Program-made: the position numbers and the translations under genes
From: Dirofilaria immitis
Lineage: Eukaryota; Nematoda; Chromadorea; Rhabditida; Onchocercidae
DNA length: 64,000 nt
Assembly (NCBI GenBank): GCA_024305405.1
Contig: JAKNDB010000087.1
Coordinates: forward strand, 4,900,501 to 4,964,500
Direction of reading: 5' to 3'
Part shown: one piece after another, positions 23,907 through 36,700 of the stretch
How the letters are laid out: each line of letters begins with the position of its first letter
Numbering within the stretch: position 1 is the first letter of the stretch
Notes under the pieces: model-generated
Database searches by the model: none
Seen by the model: only the letters and a program-made list of their open reading frames with translations
Told to the model about the DNA's origin: nothing

Positions 23907-26600
23907 ATGACAAATAATGTTGACTTGTCGAAAATGGATAAAATGGCTCAAGATGCATACAATTTGAGTGAAGCGTATCGATTTAAAGAGCAAGCAAATG
24001 CCCGATACAGCGAAAAAGATTATGCGTTAGTTTTTGTTCGTAATTACTGTTCTAGTAAATATCTCACATTATGAGTTTATATTTTTCATGTGTTCTTTTA
24101 CAATATTTTTACTTTTTAAAATTTAAAATTTTAATTTAAGTGGTCGCAACTTATACTCTTATGCAATACCTATTCTTCGGAATATAGCGCTCCTATCACT
24201 TTCAAAATAAGTATAAAATGCTGAATTTTTGACTATTAGTCAACTTGCCCATATTTTTCTACTTAGTAAAACTATTAGAGGATTTGTAAATTATTTCCGT
24301 TATGTTATAATGCATTTCTTTGTGTCCGTTTTTTATGCATGTCTGATCTACGACTTTCTACATTTATCTATGACTTCAGACTTTTAGTAATTGTTGTTTG
24401 GTCCTCGATTAAATATTTGCAGATCTTTTGAGTAGATTTTTCTTTCCTAATTAAAGAAAATCTGTTTAATTTTATTACAAAATCTCAAAATTTCTAACAC
24501 ATTTCTATAAGTTCTAATTTCAGTGCGGCAATCTACCTATACCACCAGTGTTTACTTCGTGCTCGAGCTATTCAGCAACTTTCACAGTTTGGATTGCAAA
24601 GTTGGTGTCAGACTGTTTATTTCATTTTTTTTAATCTTCTGAAATATATCCAGCATAATATTTTATAGAAGATTGTTTAAGATCACCAATTTAATGATTA
24701 CCTGAAGATCTTTTCTTTTTAGAAATAATTATTTCGTTTGCTCCCTCAAAGTTGTTTAATGACGTATATAGGGAATCTGATTACATTAAAGCTGTGCTGA
24801 ATATTATTACTCTATTAATTTGCTTTAATGAAATCAAACATTACCAAGATTTCACTCTTTTAGGCTTGGCGCGTATGGAACGCAATGAGTCAATAGGTGA
24901 TCAAGAAGAGAGCAGTAAAGTTGTTGATGCTAATGATGTCACTAGTCAATCAGCAGTAAGCTTTATTGCCTATTTTCACATAGTAGTTATCTCATTTTTA
25001 TAGATGAAAAATGAAAATTGTTTGGAGATAAAAATTGTATAAAATAATATATCGCGGTTTGTCTTATAATCTTCAATACATATTATCATTAGAAGGTCTA
25101 GAATTTCAAGGTTTTTTTATTTGTTCGTTCAGTTACAAAATTCTTAGAAAATCAAAATGATCAATTCTTCCGCGTTACTGGATTATAATATCTTCTCACT
25201 ATTCTGTATTGTTGAATTAAAAAAAAAAAGATACAGGATGCCGAAAAATTTGGCGAAAGGCGCAAAAGAATCAGTTCAACAAGTCGAGGGAAGAAATGAA
25301 AATAGAAGCAACTGATATCGCACTGAAATGTTACAGTAATTTAGCAGCATGCATTTTGAAGGGGCAGAATCGAACTGAACCAGATTTTCTTCGTGCTGTG
25401 GAATATTGTGATAAGGTAAATCATAATAGTAATAGTGATAATAATTATTGCAGCAGAATCGAACTGAACCAGATTTTCTTTGTGCTGTGGAATATTGTGA
25501 TAAGATAAACCATAATAGTAATAGTGATAATAATTATTGCATATGTATACTAACTAATAATCACTGCTACTGTCTTTGATTAGATAATTCAAATAATTTT
25601 TGAAAATTTCCAACAATAATTTGAAATTGAAAATGCAATTTTCAAATAATTCTAGTTTTTATGATTCTTTGTGACCAAACTTTTCACAGGTTTTGTCGGT
25701 ACAACCTTCGAATGAAAAAGCTTTATATCGTAAAGGATTGGCCCTCTCAAAGATAAACATGTATGAAAAAGCAATCGCAGTATTGCAAAAATGCAGTAGT
25801 ATGTTCTTATATCCATTTGCTTCTTGAACGACGTTCGTATGTTATGTAACGCGTTATTGTCGTTGTACAGAAATGACTCTGTTAGTTCATTCTTTCCCAT
25901 AATTATGATTCTTTATATCCATTTCCTAATAATGATTTTTTTCAGTAATCGTTTAAAAATGAAACGATTTATAAGTGATGATTATTGGCTGAGAATTAAA
26001 TAAATCCATGCTGAAATCTCATTCAGAATGAAAAATACTAAAGTGACTTCGAAATTTTAAGATCGTGGAGCACAAGTAATAATTAATGAATGCCAACAAT
26101 TATTAGCAGAAGAACGACGACGGCGAGATGATCAAATTCGACGTAATTTTTCACGTGCATTTGGAGCTAGAATAAATGGACAACATTTACTGCAGGTAAA
26201 CTTTCTTCTTGGTGATTTTGTGGAACTTCTCATTGCAGATTTTCTGTGGCTGCTCTTCGTCAGCAAAATATTGTTTAAATAGTTGTTGTACATTTTTCGC
26301 AATGCAAGAAAAATGTGAATTCAATCTTTAGTCATCGACAATAAAAGAAATGCATTGAAAACCAGCATCTGCTTTGCAATATTATACCGGTTACTTTGAT
26401 GATATGCATTATGCAATGTGGAGTGTTTGGCAGGATCATTCTGTACTTCCTGTACGATAAATTTTGTATCTTGTACTTCATCGTTATAGGAATTTAATGT
26501 TGGTGTTGCGAATCAGGTAATAACAATGAATGGGAATGCTGCTTCGAATACTGCGAATTCATCTAACGAATATCACTTGAATCTGCAGCGGCAAAACTAA
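23907..26600 (+). CDS. TTC9-like tetratricopeptide repeat protein
   Basis: A TPR protein resembling the TTC9 family, cytosolic adaptor proteins with three TPRs. The start ATG at 23907 lies 6 bases behind a TTTTTAG acceptor-like site, consistent with trans-splicing. Exons: 23907-24025, 24524-24600, 24723-24955 (possibly split by a 70-bp intron 24794-24863), 25237-25415, 25690-25798, 26062-26195, 26490-26600. TPR signatures are FKEQANARYSEKDYA (first repeat), ALKCYSNLAACILKG (second) and NEKALYRKGLALSKINMYEKA (third), in the order and spacing of TTC9. A charged helix (LLAEERRRRDDQIRR) and an asparagine-rich terminal exon (36 codons plus stop) follow. The 24955/25237 junction is one base out of phase, compatible with a missing G. 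Two internal tandem duplications are described separately. Confidence 0.72.
25364..25541 (+). repeat. 89-bp tandem duplication covering an exon end and its splice donor
   Basis: The block 25364-25452 is repeated at 25453-25541 with only a few substitutions. It spans the last 52 bases of a TPR coding exon, its donor and the start of the intron. In copy 1 the donor reads AAG|GTAAAT; in copy 2 the same site reads AAGATAAAC, so the second donor is destroyed. Splicing should therefore use copy 1 and leave copy 2 as intron. Confidence 0.9.
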
Positions 26601-26925
26601 TATATAATATATTGTACATACTTTGCAATGTAGAAGAAATGTGAATTCAATCTTTAGCTACCGGTAAAATGAAAGAAGTGTATTGAAAACAGCCAATATC
26701 TGCTTTGCAATATTATATCGACTACTTTGGCGATATAAATATTCAATGTGGAGTGTTTGGCAGGATCATTTTGTACATTTTGTACGATAAATTTTGTCTT
26801 CATCGTTATAGGAATTTAATGTTGGTGTTGCGAATCAAGTAATATTTATATAAATGGGATTGCTACTTCGAATACTGCGAATTCATCTAGCGAACATCAT
26901 TTGAATGTGTAGCAGCAAAACTAAT
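26285..26925 (+). repeat. About 320-bp tandem duplication containing the terminal exon
   Basis: Copy 1 (26285-26601) and copy 2 (26611-26925) have a period near 326 and moderate divergence. Each contains an intron end (CATCGTTATAG) followed by an exon beginning EFNVGVANQV. Copy 1 reads through 36 codons to TAA at 26600. Copy 2 (exon from 26812) reaches a stop after 13 codons at 26853 because of a small local sequence change. Both acceptors are intact and in the same phase with the exon ending at 26195. Confidence 0.88.
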
Positions 26926-28239
26926 TCTTCGATCTAGTTTTGTTACATCCTGTTTCCTATTTTTAAACATGAGCTAATATCAAATAAAATCATTATTTTT
27001 AATAATCCCTTATATACATGTGTTCATCTATCCATATACCTATATCCTCGCAAATGTGTTTTGCAGTTGTTCGCTATCACACAAAATTTTTTGATGTTTA
27101 GAAATATTGATTTTGTATATGTTCAGTTTTTATTTGAAAGTACGAATGAAGCGGAATAAAATCCGTAATTGAATGATAGTGTTCTGATTATTACCTTTTA
27201 GGATTATTTTCTTTCACTTTTAATATTTTATGGATTTATTTATAAGTTGTCAGAAAAAGCAGATTTTAATATTATGCGAGTCAGTTGTTTGTAATAAATT
27301 TGAATTAATATTGTAATGTGTATAAAATTTGTGAGCATAATATTCACGTATGATAAAGACGATCTTTATCATATCTCAAAACACGTCCTTAATCTAATTT
27401 GCATATATTACAATACTGATCCAAATTCATTAATTCCCATATATGATTCTCATATAGTATTAGTGCAAATTTATTACAAACAGAAAAGATTTAATCCTCA
27501 CGAGTTGTTCGTAATTATCAAAGCGGATTTAATAGAAATCATAAGCAAATTAATGAAGTGAAAGTAATGAATGGGATTATCTCAAGTTATTCTTTTTAAC
27601 AGTTGTTCACAGATTCATTCTAATTGTAGCTGGATAATTTTTGTAGTTTAAAATTTGATGTTCTGTTATACATAATTAATTAAAGGTTATATTATGACTA
27701 AGTTTACGGATTTGTTATCCAAAATAATTCTTTGTGATATCCTTTTCTGAATTTCTAGGATGTTGTTCACTTGTATATATACGATCAAAAGTTCCGTTCA
27801 TTCACTAAAGAAAATCCAGCTAAAAGTGGCCGAATATTGGAGTAGTAGCGATTGTATCATTATTGCTTACTAAATGTTTAAAGCCATTGAAGTCACTCTA
27901 TAGTTTTTATTGTGATGGCATTTAGTAGTATCAATGATATTATAATTTATTTGAGAAATTTTTAATTAAAAAAATTTTAATGGTTATACCGCCGTTAAAA
28001 AAAAGTGTTAGGTCACAACATTTTAATCAATATTGAAATTGTAGCGGATTTTGCTTATTTTTCAAATAGTTCCAAATATTTCAGCATATGTAATACAATT
28101 GGTTTTTTTTTTTTTTTTTATGTAATGCATCTCGGGCATTATTGAGTTTTGCTTTACATTTGCACATCTTGCATATTATAAAAGATTTAAACAGTTGGAA
28201 AAAATCATTATTAGGTGAAATTAGTGTCGTGAGTGCAGG
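26926..28239. other. AT-rich intergenic stretch
   Basis: No supported exon. A frame of about 80 codons at 27316-27561 (start MCIKFVSIIF) has intron-like composition and no splice context; I leave it uncalled. The region carries the 3' flank of the TTC9-like gene and the upstream flank of the phosphatase. Confidence 0.4.
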
Positions 28240-31200
28240 ATGGTGAAACGCAAAAAATCCAAGAGAGTGAGTTTGTCTGCAATATTCTTGAGGCATTGGA
28301 AATTTTCGTGACCGGTAGTGAAAGTTTGGAAGGTTCGAAATTTCTGTCCTGTGATTTTCTTTTTCATATGTTAATGTTTTTTTTGATAGGTTAATAGAAT
28401 TCCCAAAAATTTTACTTTTATCGTAATTGAAAATATCGCATGGGAGTTATAGAATGCGAAGTTGTCGTCTTATCGATGGAAACTGTAAAGTATACATCAG
28501 TAGTTTGAATTTTATAGAAGCAATATTGCAAAGTCTTCTAAGTTATTCATATAATGATAACGATCAGATGAATAATTCGCACAGTAAAATACAAGAGATA
28601 GGAATCAGAAGGAAAAAATAATCAAAAATGTTGCAGAAAAGAAAGTAGGACAAATTAACTTTAAAAGAAATACTTGAATTAACAGCGGTGAAATGAAACT
28701 AAATAACGAGTAATATTGCGAAGTATCAGGAAAGATTCAAAATAAATTTCATATAGTATAAATGCACCTTTTCTTATTTTATCTCGTATTGAATTTTAAT
28801 ACATTTTTTTCTGGACATCTGATTAAATTATTAAGATAAATAAGATCTGTTTCATCTAGACTTTGATTAAAGTTATTTATCTAAGCCTATTCAAGTTCAG
28901 TGTTTCAAAGGACTTGTGATATTCGCTCTCTTAAGCCAATGTTCTTTTTTTTATTCTGATATGTTTCAGCTGATAAATTCAATTTTTGTAATGCTAATGG
29001 GGTTAACAGCAACTGCAGAATGAAATATTTCTTCCGTAATAATAAATAACAGAATTGACTAAATTTGTTTAATAAACGAATGATAAATTACAATATTAAG
29101 CAAATCGATCTGTTCAGTAGTTAAATATGTAATGGTATAAAAAGAGAAAATGAATTAAAAGAATTGTAGAGGAGGAGCAAAAGGAAAGTACAGTGGAAGA
29201 GGCACTTGTAACGATGGCCACGGTAGAAGATGATGAAGGTGTAGTCGTATCGGCAAGACCAAAGAAAAAGTCAGGTCCTGATCAAGCACTTGAAAAATTT
29301 GCGCTCGCTACTGTTGCTAAAAGTATTGCTGTTTTTCTCATAATTCTCAATCTCTAGCTTTTCAATGGTAAAGCGAAGATGTAAAATGTTAGATGAAAAG
29401 TTTCAGTTCCAAGTATTTTTCAGCGTAGCTATTTGTTTGGAAAAATGGTTGTTGAAAAAAGTCGTAGCAGGACATAAAGATAATAAATAATTATTAAGAG
29501 ATAACAGAGCCTGAAACTTGGGAACACATGACTGATATACAGTGTTATATTTTGAAGTGGAAACAGCAATCAACGTTGCGTTTTCCTTTATGCAAATTTC
29601 AATAAAATTAAATATCGTTCTTTATTAAATTTTAAGCATGTGCACTATCATTTATAATTGATGATATAAAATAGCGGATACTTATTATGCAATTCGTCTA
29701 GACGAGAAAGTGCTTTATAAAGTTGAAATAAGAATGAGGATTTGAAATCTTCTTTTGATCATTAAGTTTTTGGAATTTTCTTCAATACTATCTATCTCTA
29801 TCAATTGATATTAGATAAGAAAACTTTTGAAGTATCGAAATGAAATTAACAGTTACCTGTTCCTCCTTCTCACTTGAATAAGGAATTGCTAAAAACTAAT
29901 TGGTAAGGCTCTTAACTAAAAGGATAGCATTCAATTTGCTTAGCTTCTATTCTGTTATGTAATTGAGCAATACAATTTTACATGTAAAAATTTGTGATTA
30001 AATATTTCAATACTTAATTGTAAAATAAGGATAACAAACTTATTTTTCTACACTGAATAAAATTTTCTACTAATTGTGAATTGTAAATTTATTAAAAGCT
30101 TTCATAGTCCAAAAAATTCCACTTCTTCAAGAAATAGAAGGCTTGAAAGCGGAGTTTGCAACGTTAAAAACATTTATGCCGACATTGAATTCACAAGCAG
30201 CATTTGATCGGAATAAGGATTGTAACCGATATAACAATATCATTTGTTACGATCACACAAGAGTTGTATTAAAGTAATTTATCATTCGTGTTTGTGATGA
30301 TATTTCTATTTTTTTGCATTTAATGTATTTGATATGCAAACATTGAGAAATTTTGGTTTGGTAAGTGCACTAAAAAGAGTATATATAGATTAATTGAATA
30401 ATGTTTTATTTCGCAGATTCAATGTGCCTCGGACAGAGATTATATTCATGCCAATTATGTCCGAACATCACTCTGTAATCTTCCAAACAATTATATTTGT
30501 ACACAGGTACGAAAGACTTCCTTATGGATCTACATTAATTATGCTACACATATTTTCAACATTCAATATAAAATGGTTGTCATTAAATATTATAGTACAT
30601 ATCATACTATAGCATATTTGACATAAGCTATGTTTTCAAAAGATCGTGGCATTCATTGATTGAACTTAACAATTTTATTTATATATTTCGTAACTATAAA
30701 ACTAATAATGCTGAAGGGTCCAATGGATTCGACTGTAAATGATTTCTGGCGATTAGTATGGCAGGAGAAACCAAAAACAATTGTCATGTTATGTAAAGTG
30801 ATAGAATGCGGAAAGCAAAAATGCTCCCAATATTTTCCACTGAATCAGGGCGAAACAAAACAATATGGAAAAGTTATCGTCCAGAACGTCCGGAAAACTT
30901 CATCGTCTTCAGAAAAGGTTTAATAATTTCAATTATGACCTTATTTTTCATCTAAAAATTGTAATTATCATAATTCATGGGACTAAATGCTTCCTATTAA
31001 ACTTTTTTCGTAATGAAACTGTCAATAAGGATTTTTAGAAAAATGAGACCAAATTTTGTTTCAAAATTTTTACTGGAAACTCATTAGGTTTTTGAAGCGA
31101 TTCAAATGAACGTCTGCGTAAAGGAAATCCATCATTTGTATTAACGCTGTTTAAATGGCTGGACTGGCCAGGTAAGTAAACATTTCGATTTTTGTCTTAA

Positions 31201-32052
31201 ATTTTATATAAAATTATATTCTTTATAAATTTTTATCGTACTTGATTTCCAAAACATTAAAAGTTTTCAAAGACCAATTTTTTAAATTCAGATCTTATAA
31301 ATAATTTTTTTGGAAAAAATAAATTAGTTACGGAAACAAGAAATTATTTACTGTATAATACATTGAAATTTTTAAAAAATGCTTCAATTTTCATTCCTCC
31401 AGTAATTTTAAATTCTTGAAATCCTGAATCTGTAAATAATTCTAATGTTTATAAAAGCAATCAGTACCAATCCAATTCCTGTTTCATTTTCAAAAATAAT
31501 TTAGATTTTGGTGTGCCAACGTCTGGGATGGGAATGTTGCGAATATTACGACAAATTCGAGATCAGCCTCGTAGTACAGCAATTATTCACTGTTCGGCAG
31601 GTGTTGGCAGATCGGGAACAATTATTGCATGTGAGATTTGTTTGAAGATCCTTCTTGAAGGGAAAGATCTTAATGTAAGATTATTATTTTAATATTGGAA
31701 GGAAATAGTAGAATAGAAATAATGTTAAACTCCATTTCTTTTCTCAGATAATTTTCGTATAATTCGTATTAGTAACTTATCCGTTTGACAGCAGCGAAAT
31801 CGATTTTTCTTAGGATTAAGAGGCAAGGAATTAAATTTTGATTACATCTAACGAATTTCTTGCAGTATCATACTGATACTCTTCAAATTTCAATCATTCA
31901 AAATAGATATATTAGAATTTCTAACCTTTATTATAGGTTTTGGATGTGATAAAGAAATACGAACACAACGAGCTGGTGCTGTGCAAACGGAAGGACAGTA
32001 CATATATTTGCATAGGACACTGTGCGAGTATATAAATGCTAAAAATTGCTAA
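28240..32052 (+). CDS. Protein tyrosine phosphatase, non-receptor, about 335 aa
   Basis: Classical PTP domain dephosphorylating phosphotyrosine, cytosolic since no signal or TM segment is seen. Exons: 28240-28266 (basic start MVKRKKSKR), 29172-29322, 30108-30273, 30417-30506, 30717-30917, 31088-31171, 31505-31674, 31937-32052. Motifs in order: pTyr-loop (NKDCNRYNNI), DYIHANYV, YICTQGP, WPDFGVP loop split across exons 6/7, catalytic P-loop HCSAGVGRSG (nucleophile Cys and Arg present), and a Q-loop region ending QTEGQYIYLH. The domain type is frequent among nematode germline PTPs, but I cannot name an orthologue. Three places need one extra base: the 30273/30417 junction, exon 31088-31171, and near 31951-31957 before the Q-loop. 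The catalytic exon is intact. Either the gene is decaying or the consensus drops bases; the shared pattern with neighbours favours the latter. Confidence 0.82.
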
Positions 32053-33206
32053 AGAAAAAATCGCTGAATTTTTTGCCTCTTATTTGGCTTACGCAAGCAA
32101 TTGCAAGGGAGAATAGTTCATTTCAATATTATTTTTATTAAAAGGATGATACAATGAATAGCAATCAGTATAACAATAGGAATATTTCTTCGGCATGCTT
32201 GAAGTAATTTTAAATATCTCGCCCTTTTAGAATTCCAATAAAAATCCATTCATCGATTATCAGACTATTGTGTTTCACATGATTTTGTGAGACAAATTAA
32301 AAATGTGAATAGTAAAACTTTGCATTGTCATATTATTCCTGCTCATATAAGCATATTAATGGTGATCCAAATAAAGTATTGGTTTCATTCAATTTTATTT
32401 TTATCGAGAATGCTTCAAGTTTGGGCAGAAAAATAGGCTTGTATCGCTTACATACTTACACGATGGTTTTCAGAGTAACTCATCAAATCTAAACAATTGT
32501 AATAGCATGAATTAAATCCTAACGATCTAATGAGTTAGCGACCAAAAGTCTAAAAAGCTCTTGTAATTTAATGATACTTCGTTGTTTTGAATAAATAGTA
32601 AATGATTCTCTACCAAAAAACATTCATCATTTCGTCTTATTGTGTTGTGTTTGCTTCCACATTAAGTTTTTCAAATAACGAATAACATCTTATTCAAATA
32701 TTTATTAAACATAGTTTAAAAAGTTTAACTAGGAAACAAGCAATAAATAATAATGCAAAGTGATAAAAGTTTGGCAGTGAATCATATTGATATTATGAAT
32801 AAAAAAATTATGCTTATATCCTTGTAGCAGACTAAAAATTTTTTATAAAAATAACAGCTTGGACAATATCATTTTTTTTTGAAGACAATATCATTTCCAT
32901 ATAAATACCATAAGTTTCAGTAGTAAATAATTTCAAAATAGAAGTGCTCCAAATTTCTTCAACTTCAAATCATAAATTATTTTTTGCATAGTATGCTATA
33001 AATATTGCAAAAATTATTTTCAAAAGTTAAAGAAACCTTACTGATTTAAAGTGTGCATGAAAGTCATTTATGTGATTATTTCTCATTTTTGAAAATTGAT
33101 ATGTTGAAATATTTTAGAATAATAAAATTTCAATGGCAACTTCCTATTCTTTAGGGATCAATTTAAAAATTATGCATAGATTCGAAAGTTCTGGTGGACG
33201 GATAAA
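32053..33206. other. Intergenic stretch between convergent genes
   Basis: Very AT-rich; no coding signal seen. It holds the 3' flanks of the phosphatase (+) and the nPax-like gene (-). Confidence 0.45.
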
Positions 33207-33768
33207 TTACTTTGGAAGTATTATCTGCGAACTCCTCAGAAGCATTAACAATACAGTTTCTGCACAATTTCTGATAATTATTATCCGAGACTGTATCATG
33301 CCACTGCTACAGTCTGTATTTCTGCGCTTCGAAGAAGATATGGTGTGTGGTTGCATTGAACCTGTCTGCTGATACCTATAAAATAACAAATTTTCATTCA
33401 ACACAAAAGATTTTTATTTGCCGTCATCGTTTGAATCGCTGTTTCTGTTTTTATATTTAAACATTCCTATAAAACTTAGTGTTGACCGAATATTGCTGGT
33501 CAATAGCAATGATTTTTATTATTTGCCATTAAATGAAGAATGAAATGGAGATAAAGTTATATCTTGTAGTTCTTTATCGTCAACAATTTACATTTTAAAT
33601 GTCTAACACCAAACCTTGCCATAATTTTCGATACGCAGCTGTGTGTTAGTCCAATAATACGAGTAATATAACTTATTTTGTAACCTTTTTATGAAGATGC
33701 AAAATTTTTGTCTTTCTTCCATTGCAAGTGGTCGACCAGGATTATACAATCGACCAAGTTTATTTTTG
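33207..33768 (-). CDS. nPax-like protein with N-terminal half of a paired domain (5' exons not found)
   Basis: Two minus-strand exons, 33615-33768 and 33207-33375, join in phase 2. The first reads NKLGRLYNPGRPLAMEERQK, then (after two one-base frame deficits at an A5 run 33705-33709 and a GG at 33684-33685) GYKISYITRIIGLTH and CVSKIMAR. The second begins YQQTGSMQP and runs to TAA after a KRR basic stretch. This is the order of the PAI subdomain of a Pax paired domain (GRPLP...R, ISR, CVSKIL-R-Y-TGS), a helix-turn-helix DNA-binding unit. The frame ends about 45 residues after the PAI subdomain with no RED half or homeodomain, as in nematode npax genes. The intron position inside the R-Y codon is typical of Pax genes. 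The start codon exon was not identified. Confidence 0.68.
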
Positions 33769-36700
33769 CTTAAATAAATGGTAAAATACTCATTTTGCAA
33801 TTTTCTTAAGGCAATTTTTGCAAAATACGATGTTAATCATTTATATAGGAAATACCAGAAAACAAATATCGATAGGTTTTAAAAAGGAGTTAAGAAATTT
33901 GCATTTAATACAGCAGCTTTAGTTATAACAACTATATCAGAAAGATCAAAGTTTGAAAACATACATAAAATGCTAAACATCTATTGAGTGTCTGTCGTTA
34001 TCGATTTTAATATGATATGATACTGATAATAGCGATCAAACACCATGATATGCTCATGATTTATGAAAAAATCATGTGAAATTGTAAAAATTCGATAATT
34101 TACAGGACATAGTTTGTGGCATAATAGCAACAATCAATTTATAAGGACAATTTGTAGATCGTGTTTCCTTCTTCTTCATGTTTTCACATTGTCTCGAAGA
34201 ATTTATGATGAATGATATTGGTGACAAAGTATAGGCAATATGTGCCGCTGTACTTCTGCTGGAATAATACAAGATAGGACTAATGTGAAGCAATAATAAC
34301 TATCATATCCCTGCAAAGATTTATCAGTAATTATCTTAATGAATAATGGTCAAGCGCAAAAGTGTTATATCTTATTTTGCGTTGTTCTTTACATTGATCT
34401 TTTAAATATTTGCAGTGATGACAATAAAATAACCTGTCTTTTCTAGTGAAAAAATAGAAGTATATACAAGTCACATAAGTTAACTTACGTTCCCACAACG
34501 CATAATTATTTAGATGAGAATTATGAATTACCATATAAGCATTTTTTTTAATAAGCTTGAATAGAGTGCAGTTATGATGCATAAACACATTTTTCTATAT
34601 TTAACAGTTTTTCAATTTTTAGCAGTTATGATTATTATAGAAGCAAATTTTTTTTCGACTAAAATTAAAAAAATCAAATTATTCTTCCATCAGTTTATAT
34701 AATGTCAAGAAAGTGAGCAATTTCCTAATTTTTCTTGTAATCTGTATTTTGAAAGTTTCGAAATTGAATAAAATTTAATCTTATCCATTTTCTTAATCTC
34801 AGAATTTGCTTTTCGATTATTATGAGCTTTCAGATTTTGCTGAAAACCATAAACGCTAAACACTTTTTCTCTCCTATTAATATTATCATCACTACAACTG
34901 TTTCAGTCAGTCTATAATTTTATCGTACTATCTCATTGTAGAAATTCATTAGAAAAATTCATAATTTTAGCTATTTTACATTCTTTTTAAATCATCTACT
35001 GATTGTACTGCTAGGATTTTAAATCATCCGATAATCAGCGAATCGATAGTCTTTCCAAAATTTATAATATTGTGTCTCAGCATCATCCAGTATTATCATT
35101 CCGTAAAAAAAATTAAAACTGATATTACCATTTGATATCATTATTAAAAACGCAACTCATTAGAGATTTCATCAATTTTTATCACTTCAGGTCTCTGAAA
35201 ATAAATCTATATATTTGCAAAAATTGAAATAGAATATTCAATTTCGGTTTCATTGAAAAAATATTGGAAATGTTTAAGGGTAAGGCAACAGATTCTTTTT
35301 CCAAATTTCATTTCTGATGAACATCACCGTTTCGGCTTCATTATTTGTTAAAAATTCAAATATATTCTTGTTTCACTTATTTACCTTCATGTTTTCATTT
35401 ATAAAAATTAATTGAAATTTGATATTTATAAAAATAGTCGAATGTCAATTTCTCACTTCCTGCTATCCTGTCCTTATCATTTCATTCTCAAAACAAATGA
35501 ATCAAAATTTCCTTTTTATTTCTCCCATCTAGTTGACCTATTCGTCGTGGTACCAACGAATTCTGTCGAAACATAAGTCAGAATTCTATTTTGTTGCCAT
35601 CATGAACAAATATGCAGAAAAGAGATGAAAATTCAACTTGCCAAGGTAAAAGCTTTGCTCCACTTGTTTTTATTTATACTGAGGTACCGTTTGTAGTGAA
35701 GACAATAAAAGATAATGTTTTCTTGAATATTTCTTATCATGCTTCTCACAAAACATTGGGAATAAATATGATGACATATGATAACGCGATTTTAGATAAA
35801 AAAAAAAAGGTCTTATATATAATTCACTCTTTCTTATGTACTGTTCAAAAATTACGGGACATAATAACTGCTTTATGTTAAAATGATCGTCATTCAATTT
35901 GACGCAAGATTACTCATATTCAATACAGTTTCTTTATGCTATCAGTTACAAAAATACTTTGTTACCATGGAAGCTATAATGCTTCTGAAATCAACAGTCA
36001 TCAACAATGAACGTCAAAGAACTGAAATGAATCTGATCTGGTAAGAAAATTTTTTAGAGATTTTAAAAGTATAAGATTCTGCATTTCAATGACTTGAGAT
36101 TTGGATTTTCAAAACAGGGATATATAAATGATATTTGAACACCTTTTTACAATAGATATTATTACTTGAAGATAAGTGTCGAAAAAGCAACAAATATAAA
36201 AGATAGTAGAGAATATTATAAATATAGAAGATTCAGACGTATAAAGACGAACATAATTGGTTATTTATTACATTGTTATTGGAAGAGTTTTTTTTTAAGT
36301 TATACGAATAAGAAATATTAAGCATCGAATAATAATATTTGCAAGAAAAAGAGCAACTCACTGTTGTTAATAGCAGAAAAATATTCAACTTGAATGTTGT
36401 GAATCTGAATTTCACGACCGAGTGCTGTCGAAGATGCTACCCATATTTTTTACTAAAGCCATGGATCATAATATATGATACCTATAAGTAAATTGATAAA
36501 ACTAATTATAAAATTAACTTAGACTAATTTAAAGAAGAGAATTGATTTTTTTTATAATTAAGTGCAATTTTGCGAAAATGATTGAAATGTTTGGATATGC
36601 AGAGCCTACTTTTGAAAAAAGTATTCTTATTATATCGATAAAAATAGAAATTATTCATCAGAAAATCTCTTCCTTTTACTATTTATAAAGATGAACATCG

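Noticed and set aside
30394..30612. 72-codon + frame starting NNVLFRRFNVPR within the phosphatase
   Set aside because: Wrong frame over exon 30417-30506; the phase-shifted reading gives the PTP motif DYIHANYV.
33133..33372. 79-codon + strand frame starting MATSYSLGINLK
   Set aside because: Antisense shadow of the nPax-like exon at 33207-33375, which has motif and splice support.
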